From Gnetum montanum (Eukaryota; Streptophyta; Gnetopsida; Gnetales; Gnetaceae): a stretch of DNA of 26,769 nt. The stretch spans positions 5,950 through 32,718 of the forward strand of contig MNCI01024166.1 of assembly GCA_015680685.1 (NCBI GenBank). The letters are read 5' to 3'. Below are positions 1-8,194 of this stretch, in pieces (position 1 is the first letter of the stretch; every line of letters starts with the position of its first letter). The notes under the pieces are model-generated. The model was given only the letters and a program-made list of their open reading frames with translations. It was not told where the DNA came from and did not search any database. The translations under genes and the position numbers were made by a program.

Positions 1-144
1 AATAAAGGTGTCATACAATTACAATCACCACACTGCAAGCATGCATTGGGAGAAAAGAGTTGAGAGGAAAAAGTGACAAAAAGACTCTACTCTAACTTTA
101 AAATGACTCCCTAAAAACTCCCCCTTCTCATGTGCCTACATGTA

Positions 145-153
145 TATTTATAG
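145..153 (-). promoter_or_regulatory. TATA box in A 3' LTR
   Basis: CTATAAATA on the minus strand, about 160 bp inside the LTR start. It is conserved at 5347-5355 in the right LTR, so it is probably the core promoter of the element at the U3/R boundary. Confidence 0.6.
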
Positions 154-169
154 GCCCACACAGGAACCA

Positions 170-292
170 CAATATTGTGTACCTAATATCACTTGAAGGG
201 TCGCGATATCACATACCTAATATCGGGGGTCCAATATCAGGACCTATCAGACCTAGTATCCTGTACCTGATATCAGGGGTCCAATAACAGGA
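170..292 (-). repeat. Cluster of GATATC-type palindromic modules in A U3 (left)
   Basis: Several copies of RATATCR-type hexamers are spaced roughly 15-25 bp apart upstream of the TATA box, many linked to GTACCT or GGGGTCC. Here several are decayed (AATATC, AATATT) compared with 5372-5490. The position in U3 suggests promoter or enhancer modules. That role is inferred. Confidence 0.6.
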
Positions 293-314
293 CTTGACAA
301 ACCATGACTCATCA

Positions 315-321
315 TACCCCC
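315..321 (-). other. Polypurine end of element A
   Basis: GGGGGTA on the minus strand directly abuts the LTR start TGATGAGT, where plus-strand DNA synthesis is primed in LTR elements. Elements B and C have the same heptamer at the same place. Confidence 0.75.
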
Positions 322-440
322 ACGACTAAATAACAACTATTCCTCGAGTCAAAGAAAGTGAGGAACAAGTTCAATTGATTACACAATGGATAGGTATGGG
401 ATTATTGACTAACTAGGAATTTATTCATGCCGCAATGGAA
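315..440 (-). other. Conserved block upstream of the 3' LTR, element A
   Basis: On the minus strand this holds GTCAATAATCCCATACC (393-409), then a GAACTTGTTCCTC-like stretch and TTTAGTCGTGGGGGTA. The same order occurs in B (25052-25143) and C (14617-14688 and 20803-20874). No open frame is shared, so it is a conserved non-coding 3' segment. Confidence 0.7.
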
Positions 441-676
441 AATTAAAAAAAATTGGGACATAGACACAAAATACAAAACTTGTGGAACTCATGGGGTTCC
501 CAGTAGTGATGACTCCTCCATGGGTGCCTTTCGTTCATTCTGCATGCCAAGCTTCTGAGGTTGATATTGTTGAAGAAGCGCCTAACATTTCTTCTCTTCT
601 ATTTGTGGATTATGAGTCATCCATGTTGATGTTCCAATGTTTAAAGGAGTTGGCACTTTCCATGGACATGGCAATT

Positions 677-1060
677 TCAGGAACACTTGATTAGCCTTGA
701 CATGCTATGCTGCAAATAGCCATCATTCCTCTTCATCGACTTGGGCCCTGACCTCTCCTCCTTTTGCTTGGATAGATTATGCAGTAACAGGAGTTCCATG
801 ATGGATGCTAAATGATTGTGCCTTCTACTCTGCATGTTCTGCATGAGGTCCTTGGCCTTTGCCTCCCCTTGGTTGTTTGGTTGCACCTTGAGAAGGTCCT
901 CCTTGTTGTCTTCTTTTAGGGGCCATCTATAATCACACAAAGATTAATTGTTAGTAACGTTATTAAAAAAAGTTCAATGATTTCATACCTTACTCATTGC
1001 CTTTAATAAATGTTGAATTCTTTGCTTAGTGTGATTTTAGAGTTAGAAATTTTTTTCAAG
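677..1060 (-). other. Intron-like segment and short ORF near the 3' end of element A
   Basis: On the minus strand, 988-927 is a 62-nt stretch beginning GTATGA after an AAG, containing the branch-point-like TTACTAAC (CTAAC at 954-950) and ending TTATAG. It is followed at once by ATGGCC. From that ATG (926) a basic reading of about 33 residues begins MAPKRRQQGG and then stops. A second frame is open for 87 codons (940-677). Element C has a comparable arrangement at 14988-15047. Splicing is inferred from sequence only, and the peptide resembles nothing I know. Confidence 0.3.
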
Positions 1061-2316
1061 GAAGTTGTCCTAAAAGTTTAATGTCGGACTTGGTTTGTTT
1101 AGGTGACACATAAAAGGACTTGGTTTTGAGGAATGTGTGATAAAATGATGACAAAGGCAATGAAGTACTCGGAGGGTATAAGATGATGTGGTGGTGTGCA
1201 ACAAGTACAAATTACAAAAGTCACGCAAGTGGGTCCTCCCCAAAGTAGGTTCCAACCTTTAATGCCCTTGCGTAACCACACCTTAAAATGTCCATAGGCA
1301 CTAGAAGGGTTAAATGTAATCTACACCAATGCAACAAAACACACATATGTTAAATACTACCATGATGGGGTATGAATCCCATGCTACCCAAGTCATGAGT
1401 CACAACTACACAAACAGCGAGGTGAGGCGAATTTTAGAAGGGATTGTAGAGATTGGGACATGAGGTAATTGACCCTAGGCACAATGAATCTTGAGTGTAG
1501 GATGTGATTAATGTGTCATTTTCCCGTCACTCCAAAATCAAGACCAAGTCCATTTCTCCGATCAATGACATCGCATTATTTCATCTCATGATGGACAACC
1601 ATAAGAGCATCATGACAGCAAGGCGTACGATCACTTGGCATTTTGTTCAAGGGAGAAGTGATTTTTGCTTTGCAGCACACATGTTTTTTTTCCTTTGTTC
1701 TTTTTGGGTGGCAACTTTGGTACACACTCTCTCTTTTTTTTTAATGCTTAATCCAGAGAAGCCACCTACCTTCAGGCATGGGTGCATGTATTTCTAGTGG
1801 GACCCCCTAGAATAACATTATTTTTTTTGGTTGAGTGCCTTTTAATTACTCTTACTCCCATTTTTCCTTAGATCTAGAAGGATCTTCATACAATTGAGCT
1901 GCATGGTAACTCCCATAGATGTCATGAAAGAGAATCCACAAGTCCCCTTGATGTCACACCCTAACCATTCCCTCTTAGTCCATCCTTCTTCACTCTAGGC
2001 ATAATGAGCACAAAATTACTTTTAAGTTTCAATGATATTAAGAGTATCATTGTACCTAGAGTAGAACCTCTTATTAATAAAATAAGGGAGTGGATGTTGT
2101 GGACTCACTATCCAAATAATTAGTCACGTGAGACTTGATAGCATAGAACAACACCTCAACCAATGAGTCACTTAAGTGTTTTATTCATAGACGAGATTAC
2201 TCATAAAAAGATGAAATAACAAAAAGGTAAAATAATAAATTGAAAGATGAAAAACTAGAAAATAAAAAATTGTAAAATTAAAGAAAATGAAAAACATTTA
2301 TTAATTCTGCTTGTTG
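1061..2316 (-). other. Long non-coding 3' region of element A
   Basis: No credible coding sequence. It is related to the 3' regions of B and C by short blocks. CTTTGGGGAGGA lies on the minus strand at 1234-1245 (C 15365-15376, B 24134-24145). An ACCCATGCCTGAAGGTA-like block lies at about 1764-1784 and matches B near 23680. The segment from 2200 to 2310 is the T-rich tract (minus-strand sense) that follows the gag stop, as in B and C. Confidence 0.6.
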
Positions 2317-4468
2317 TTAGAATGGGGGGTATCCCCTATAACTAAATGGTTGAGTATGGCTAGAATTAATAAATGGATGGTTGGGATCCTTGCATGTTGG
2401 AAATATTGGGACTCGATCATACTTACCCCATTGGGCTTCACACACTTGATTAGAGTTGACATAGTGGGGCAAGTTATAAGATGTGGTTAATTTATAAGGA
2501 GTTGACCCACTATGGTACTTGTGATCGTAAGATGGTATGCAAGGATTAACACGTCTCCCCATGTGGCTATATTCATTAGGCCGCATGGTTGGAGTATTGA
2601 GTGGTGGCCCTGATAAGGTAACATGAGGCATTGGGTTCGAAGAGGAAGATGCACCACAATGTTGGACTTGTGCTGAGTTGGGGGATGCAATGGTTTCTGA
2701 ACTGTGGTGTCCCTTTCTACGATCACATCTAAAGAAGGGATGCCTATGATGTTGTGGAGGACTCCCACTATTGTTGACAGTAGAAGCATAAGTAACATTC
2801 GTGGGTTGATGTTGTGATGCAATCCCTTGGAAACAATTGGTGACGATGTAGTAAGAGGTAAAGGATGATAATTTGGAATTGAGGAGAAGTGTAAGGTACC
2901 CAAGGTGGTGGTCCTATTGGAAATGATATGGGTTGATGGTATTGAGGAGAATGATAATAATATGGTGAGATAGAGTATGTTGATCCAGTTGGGGAAACAT
3001 GATGTTGAACTTGATAGGCACTTGGGTTTGGATGATATGAAGGGTGTACCTAGTTCGAGGGTGGCCTCCCCCATGACTGGGATTGTTGCCACTGTGATTG
3101 AACATAGTATCTCTATACGAACTCTAGGTGTGACACTCTTCCCCAATCCTCATGCAAATATGACAAGATTGGGCATTGGCCCTTGGGGTGATTGTATAGG
3201 CAAACGTTACATTGATACGTATGATTGGTAGTTAAGTTCTTATTCTCTTCTACCCTTCTTTCCAATTATCTAAAGGTGTTTCATCCTACTTATTGGTTTG
3301 TCATGATTCTATCTCCAATAATGTTGGCATATTCTCCACATTTTCTATGCATCCATTCCATCATCTTATTGAACTTTGCCTCAATTTTGTTTAATGATTG
3401 TAGTGTTGGCAAAGATGATTCCACCTCCTTGAGGTGAGTTGATTTCTCCTCTTTCAGATTATGGACCTTTTTTTATGTAAGATTTTGGTCCCGTTGAGAT
3501 TTTTCAACATTCTCCTATTTAGCCATTTCTCCTTCTTCTTTTGCTACCTGCTTAATAAGCTCTTGGAGTTGATGGGTTTGCAGTTCATATAGTTGAACTT
3601 GGGCATACATCCCTAGAGTCTTCCTTATTTCATTACATAGCCCATCAATAATGTGGTACATTAGCCTCTCCTCGGAGAACTCATGGCCTAGGCAGTTGTT
3701 TAACAATGCATAATATCTTTCTAAGGCCATGTCCAAGGGTTCATGTTGTGCTTGTTTCCACTATTGGATTTGTTTCCTCAAGGCTGACACTCTTGCATAA
3801 GTTTGATATCTTTTGTTGAAGAGCTCTACCACTGTTGGCCAATGTCAAATTGATTTGGATTTTAGGGACCTATACCATACTTTTGCTTAGCCAATGAGTT
3901 TCACAGGAAAGAGCTTAAGTTTTTGCCATCCATTATGGATATTGTTCCATACACAGGCATCATGGAAGGCTTGTAGATGTTGTTGTGGATCTAAATCATA
4001 GCCTCCTAAAAATTTGGGAAAGTTGTTTAAATCAAGCATGGGTAGATGACTTTCCTTACGATGCCTGTAGGCTATTCGAATAGCCTCTTGTATATGCATT
4101 AGGCTCGTAGTGGCTAGCAGGGGTTCATTGTCACTAAGTAGGTTATGAGTTTGTGAGTTGGGATGATGTTGTCTTTGTTCATGTTGGCATTCTTGATTTT
4201 GCCCATGGGTTTGATTTCTATTTCTATGCTGATCCCTAGAGAGATGATCATCCATGTCACGACCTAACGTTGAAGGAGCAAAGGAAGAGAAAGAGCTGGA
4301 AGACTCGTCATGAATTTTGTAAGTCTCCCAATCATCCTTGGATGAATTTTTGTTAATTATTGAGAAGGTCCTAGGCCTTACGGGCCCCCTCGTTCTATGG
4401 GATGCCCCATCCTCGCTAGATGTTGCATTATCACTATCTTGTGAAAGAGATAGTGTTGTGAATTATGT
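2317..4468 (-). pseudogene. Broken gag of element A
   Basis: This is the capsid-type polyprotein of a Ty3/gypsy-like element. The clearest pieces are 4255-3887 (Gln/His-rich linker, then LNNFPKFLGGYD and LQAFHDAC) and 3736-3515 (LERYYALLNNC, LGMYAQVQLYELQ). They share a frame and are bridged by a stretch with WYRSL and VVELFNKRY, which is a Retrotrans_gag-type core. A zinc knuckle follows at 3211-3173. A Pro/Tyr/His-rich tail in shifted frames ends at a stop at 2319-2317. Homologous proteins lie in C (19864 down to about 17340) and B (12524-13628, then 21508-23029). Several stops and at least one frameshift break the reading. The start is not clear: an open, Ser-rich reading goes up to about 4468 without a good ATG. 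No protease is seen here, unlike C. Confidence 0.8.
3173..3211 (-). other. Zinc-knuckle coding segment of A gag
   Basis: Encodes CNVCLYNHPKGQC, which is CX2CX3HX4C, followed by PI. This is one residue shorter between the second Cys and His than the usual CX2CX4HX4C retroviral knuckle. It would bind nucleic acid in the nucleocapsid part of gag. A is the only one of the three families here with all four ligands. Confidence 0.65.
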
Positions 4469-4568
4469 GTGACTTAATTGAATTTAATTTCTTTGTCTAA
4501 AAGATATATTGTTAATACCCTATTACAACGATCTTGTATGATATAACTAATCTAGATAACTAGCACCA

Positions 4569-4586
4569 TCCTTGGCAACAGTGCTA
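4569..4586 (-). other. Primer binding site of element A (tRNA-Asp type)
   Basis: TAGCACTGTTGCCAAGGA lies one base inside the 5' LTR and matches 13 of 18 bases of TGGCGCCGTTGCCGGGGA, the complement of the plant tRNA-Asp(GUC) 3' end. The mismatches are transitions, as expected from decay. The tRNA sequence is from general knowledge, not computed here. Confidence 0.7.
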
Positions 4587-5346
4587 ATGATGAGTGGCGA
4601 GGTACCCCTACACTCAACCATACACATATGAGCGTTTCACGCATGATCCAGTCGAACTCCACATATGGGCTAGTTGTGGTATCTAGATAGTTACTCGTTG
4701 ATCGTAGTTCAATGTCTTCCCACCTAAACTAGTATTTGGTTTGCCACATATGGTTTAGTCCACAGTGAGGTGTATGATGTGGTTTCTAACCTAGTGCTAC
4801 TCCTAGAGGCAATGGAAAATATCTTTAATTAAGCTAAGAGGAAAAGGGAGAGAGAAACTAAACTAATAGAAGATAGGGAGAGAGAATCTAAGCTAGCCTA
4901 AGTGTGATGAGCATCCATTCCTTAATCATTCGTACACATCTTGGACCTTGTGCATGACTACTACTAGGATTACCAAGCGTAGATCCTAGGTACGCTACTG
5001 GGTTATCAAGTAGTCACACTTAAATGCTTGTGATTAAGTCGTACTCATTCCGCATTTAAGGAGTTTAGGGTGAAGAGATATTAACTACGAAAGCAATAAA
5101 TAACAATAACAATTAAATATTTAAACTAAGTGAATGCTGCAATGATGAAGTAATCTCAATCTTTATTTCTGGTCATGTGCGTGTCCAAGTACGTCACACT
5201 CGAATAAAGGTGTCATACAATTGCAATCACCACACTGCGGGCATGCATTGGGAGAAAAGAGTTGAGAGGAAAAGGTGATAAAAAGACTCTACTCTAACTC
5301 TAAACTAACTCCCTAAAAAATCCCCCTTCTCATGTGCCTACATGTG

Positions 5347-5355
5347 TATTTATAG
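5347..5355 (-). promoter_or_regulatory. TATA box in A 5' LTR
   Basis: CTATAAATA on the minus strand at the same LTR position as 145-153. As this is the 5' LTR, it would drive the genomic transcript of element A. Confidence 0.6.
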
Positions 5356-5371
5356 GCCCACATAGGAACCA

Positions 5372-5490
5372 CGATATCGTGTACCTGATATCACTTGTGA
5401 GGTCGCGATATCGCATACCCGATATTGGGGGTCCGATATCAGGACCTATCAGACCTAGTATTCTGTACCTGATATCAGGGGTCTGATAAC
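5372..5490 (-). repeat. GATATC module cluster in A U3 (right, better preserved)
   Basis: Repeated palindromic GATATC cores occur in contexts such as CGATATCGTGTACC, CGCGATATCGC and CCGATATCAGG. Related modules are in the U3 of element C (14360-14425, 14540-14608, 20750-20795, 21470-21495) in varying number. A chance open frame on the minus strand with repeated DIRYRI-like residues is a by-product of this repeat. Confidence 0.65.
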
Positions 5491-5516
5491 AGGACCTGAC
5501 AAACCATGACTCATTA

Positions 5517-5975
5517 ATTGGCAATAAAGTTAATTGACTAGACTCATGCTAGAATTTCTACCTTAATAATGAAGTCACCATGAGCAAAGTTTCCTTTAAA
5601 AATATGGAGAACCATGTTCCTTGGGTAGTGTAATAAATTCTTGAATGTGATGGGATCTAGCAGCAATCCTTACTATAGCCTTTCATCCCTTTTTATCCAT
5701 TTCTCTAAAGCAAAATAATAATAAAAGGAAAGTATCTTCTCATACCTATTCCTAATTTTCCACTATTTATCTCATTTTCCTATACCTTTTTATTACACCT
5801 TTCCTATTTTCCTTTAATCTTTAAACAAACTAAGAAAAAATCCAAAAGTTTTGGCTAGCTATGATCTAAAAGAAGCATGTCCTCTTCATGAAGTTTAGTA
5901 TAAGTCTCATTCTCAAAGGTGTCCTCTATACTAATGACTTTTACCTTTGAAATAATTAGGAATGAAGTCTTAATG
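5517..5975 (+). repeat. Left direct repeat of element D (probable 5' LTR, 5' part missing)
   Basis: Matches 7740-8194 over its whole length with scattered substitutions and a few indels. It starts exactly where the LTR of element A ends. The corresponding place in the right repeat reads GATCATTGGC, which indicates A inserted within this LTR. Confidence 0.7.
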
Positions 5976-6408
5976 CTTTCCAATGGTATGCTAAATAGCA
6001 TGTTAAAGATAATTTGGAATAATTGGGAAGATCTTCTTAATCAAACTATTAAGCAAGTCCAAATTTTGTTTTAATTTGATAAACCAATACTTCTATATTT
6101 CTAAACCTATTGAAAATGATGGTGCTACAAAGAAAATTAATGGAAAAATGGAATGTTGCCCAAAATAGCTTTAGAAATGTTGTTAGTATGAGCATGGAAA
6201 ATAGGGGACACAATGGCACTACCTATACCTAGAAAACACCTCAATTCTAGCCATTATTCCTTGTATCTAAATAGAAAGTAATTTATAGAGGCTAAATCCG
6301 TAAAATGGTTAAATAAGCTTCAATTTCATTTCTCTACACATACAAGGATTGCCAAATAGCTATAAACTATTGAGAGACTTTAGATATCATAATGCCTACT
6401 CCATCAAA
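5976..6408 (+). other. Unrecognised internal part of element D
   Basis: AT-rich sequence between the D left repeat and the recognisable integrase. I could not follow any pol frame here. It probably includes 5' leader fused to decayed pol after internal deletion. Confidence 0.35.
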
Positions 6409-7017
6409 TGGCCGAAATGTGCCAACACTATCACAAAATATTACCCCCAAGGAAATGATTTAGCAAAGTCATCTAATAAAATTACATTAGATGGAATTAA
6501 GAAGATGGTAATTTAAAATCCACCAACATGGCATGAATAATTAAAATGGGTAGTGTAGGCCAATAGTATTTATTATAAAGAGTTAATCAAAACTATACTA
6601 TATGATTTAGTATATAGATAAGAACCATTTTTACCAATAAATTTGCAGATTTCCACATATTAGTTTTACTTAGATTATTTGCCAACTAATGAAATTATAA
6701 TTTCATGTACATATCACATTTGGAATTTAGAATTTAAAAGGGTCAAAGTTGTTGAAAGCCTATTTAATCATCAACAAATTGTTAAAAGGTGGTTTAATAA
6801 GAAATATGCATCTAAAATTTTTAAAGTAGGTGATCTAGTAATTAAGAAAGATAAAGCATCTAGTCGAAGAGGTCCTCAAAATAAGTTTTCTCCAATGTGG
6901 TTAGGCCCATATCAAGTCACAAATGTCATTGGTCCTAGTGTTTACAAATTTTCTAATTTGCAAGGAAACAAAAATAATAGAAATTTTAATGCATTTCATT
7001 TAATGAACTTTTACTAA
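6409..7017 (+). pseudogene. C-terminal half of a Ty3/gypsy integrase, broken
   Basis: One frame can be followed from 6409 to the stop at 7015-7017. First comes the end of the catalytic core: YYPQGNDLAKSSNK, matching the usual YYPQGNG-AES-NK, then PPTWHE, LYDLVY and LPINLQIST. Next is the C-terminal GPY/F-like domain: FKVGDLVIKK, RGPQNKFSPMWLGPYQV and FHLMNFY. At least five in-frame stops lie before 6679. The acidic residue expected in the AES motif is Lys here, so the DDE active site is lost. The core's N-terminal part, RNase H and RT are not found upstream. It is the only pol sequence in the window and may represent the sort of autonomous element that could mobilise A, B and C, but no direct link is visible. 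Confidence 0.85.
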
Positions 7018-7739
7018 GGTACCCCTCATGGACACTTGGCTAATCCTAAGTTGCATGTTTTCTTCTTATTTTTCATGCATTTTATTTGTATATAGCTGCA
7101 TTTGCATGTTTTCTTTGCATTTCTATCTTGTTCTCACACATGTTTAGTCTATCATTGTTTTTGCCTTAGCCTAATGGTTTGATCTACATGTGCATGTTAT
7201 CTTTGATATTAATAATCATTATGATCATTTGAGTTACTATAAATTACGTCATCATAACACCATTCAGGGCTAATAAAAGTAAAATATTTTATATATTAAT
7301 CATGTTATATCATATTACTATTATTTAAAAATCTTATTTATATGCTATATTTCTATAATTCTATAATGCTTCCCAATCTTTTTCAAGGTATTATTTTATT
7401 AGTCATGTTGGGTTATGGAAAATGGGATTTATACTAACACATCATGTTATTATCATGTTCATGTGAATGCAAGACATGTGAGCTTGAAGAATGGTTGGCC
7501 ATAATCATTAGGTGACCTTAAAAAATCCTTTTTGTTATCCTTCCCATAAGACCTACCCCTCAAGTGTGATGATCCATGGATGTCCTCTGAGCAACAGGAT
7601 GAAGTAAGTTCCTCTCTACTTGAGAATCCTTAGCCACCTAGGAGACCTATTATGATGCCAATATTTCATTTCATAATTAAAGGCACATGCACAAGGGTTG
7701 AACTACATCATGGGCAATGTTTCTGAAAGAATCTTGATC
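7018..7739 (+). other. 3' non-coding sequence after the D integrase
   Basis: AT-rich with no open frame. It must contain the polypurine tract and the first part of the D 3' LTR, since the left copy of that part is missing from the window and cannot be used to place the border. A purine run near 7415-7428 is one weak candidate for the tract. Confidence 0.35.
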
Positions 7740-8194
7740 ATTGGCAATGAAGTTAGTTGGCTAAACTTGTGTTGGAATTCCTACCTTGATAACGAAGTTA
7801 CCATAAGCAAAGTTTCCTCTGAAAGAAAATGAGGACCATGTTCATTGAGTAGTGTAATAACTTCTTAAGTGTGATGGAATCCAACAACAATCCTCACTAT
7901 AGCCTTTCATTCCTTTTTATCCATTTCTCTAAAGAAAAAAGAAAAAAGAAGTATCTTCTCATACCCTTTCCTAGTTTTCCACTATTTATCTCATTTTCTT
8001 GTACATTTTTATTGTACCATTCTTATTTTCCTTTAATCTTTAAAAAAACTAAGAAAAAATCCAAAAGTTGTGGCTAGCTATGATATAAAAGAAGTATGTC
8101 CTCTTCATAAAGTTTAGTATAAGTCTTGTTCTCGAAAGTTTCCTCTATACTAATGACTTTTACCTTTGAAATAATTAGGAATGAAGTCTTAATG
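7740..8194 (+). repeat. Right direct repeat of element D (probable 3' LTR, 3' part)
   Basis: Pairs with 5517-5975. After GAAGTCTTAATG at 8194 the two copies diverge (CTTTCCAATGG on the left, GTAAATTATA on the right), so the LTR end is near here. No canonical CA terminus is preserved. Sequence left of 7740 probably belongs to the same LTR. Confidence 0.65.

Larger units (their letters stand above)
1..314 (-). repeat. Element A 3' LTR (partial, U3 side)
   Basis: The first 314 bases match 5204-5516 in the same order, including the opening AATAAAGGTGTCATACAATT. The LTR ends at 314 with ACTCATCA, the complement of the expected TGATGAGT start. The rest of this LTR lies left of the window. By eye, differences from the right LTR are mainly transitions. 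Confidence 0.88.
1..5516 (-). mobile_element. Element A: non-autonomous gag-bearing LTR retrotransposon, left LTR truncated by window edge
   Basis: Two direct copies of one LTR (1-314 and 4588-5516) flank about 4.27 kb of internal sequence. Reading on the minus strand, the order is 5' LTR (right), PBS, broken gag, T-rich tract, about 2 kb of non-coding DNA, polypurine end and 3' LTR (left). No reverse transcriptase, RNase H or integrase motif is visible in any frame. The LTR termini form the short inverted repeat TGATGAGT/ACTCATCA. The right end lies inside the LTR of element D, where ATTGG is the likely target site. Its partner copy would be left of the window. Confidence 0.88.
4588..5516 (-). 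repeat. Element A 5' LTR (complete, 929 bp)
   Basis: Bounded by TGATGAGTGG at 4588 and ACTCATTA at 5516 (expected ACTCATCA, one transition). The outer 313 bp match the left LTR, and 4588-4900 matches the partial LTR E at 26485-26769. On the minus strand it carries the GATATC cluster, a TATA box, and a pair of related boxes (5013-4994 and 4980-4961) with the core TTGGTAATCCTAGTAG. The inner end, GAGGTACCCCTACACTCAACC in plus orientation, is nearly identical in C and E. Confidence 0.9.
5517..8194 (+). mobile_element. Element D: deletion derivative of a Ty3/gypsy element with integrase remnant
   Basis: Direct repeats 5517-5975 and 7740-8194 are clearly homologous (both run from ATTGGCAAT to GAAGTCTTAATG) and flank an integrase fragment in the same orientation, as LTRs would. 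The left repeat is cut by element A, so the first part of this LTR would lie left of the window. Only about 1-1.5 kb of internal sequence remains, with no gag, protease or RT recognised. A weak TGGTAT match just after 5985 could be a tRNA-Met-type PBS, but this is uncertain. The outer LTR borders are not fixed. Confidence 0.6.

Noticed and set aside
2487-3146. 219-codon open frame on the minus strand in A
   Set aside because: It is an alternative or shifted frame across the Pro/His-rich gag tail. It has a start inside gag, no domain, and no counterpart in B or C.
5330-5524. Open frame with repeated DIRYRI-like residues on the minus strand
   Set aside because: It lies in the LTR of A and arises from translating the GATATC repeats. 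The left LTR copy does not keep it.
5985-6003. tRNA-Met-type PBS of element D (TGGTAT match)
   Set aside because: Only the first six bases agree well and the LTR end is not fixed, so it is not listed as a feature.
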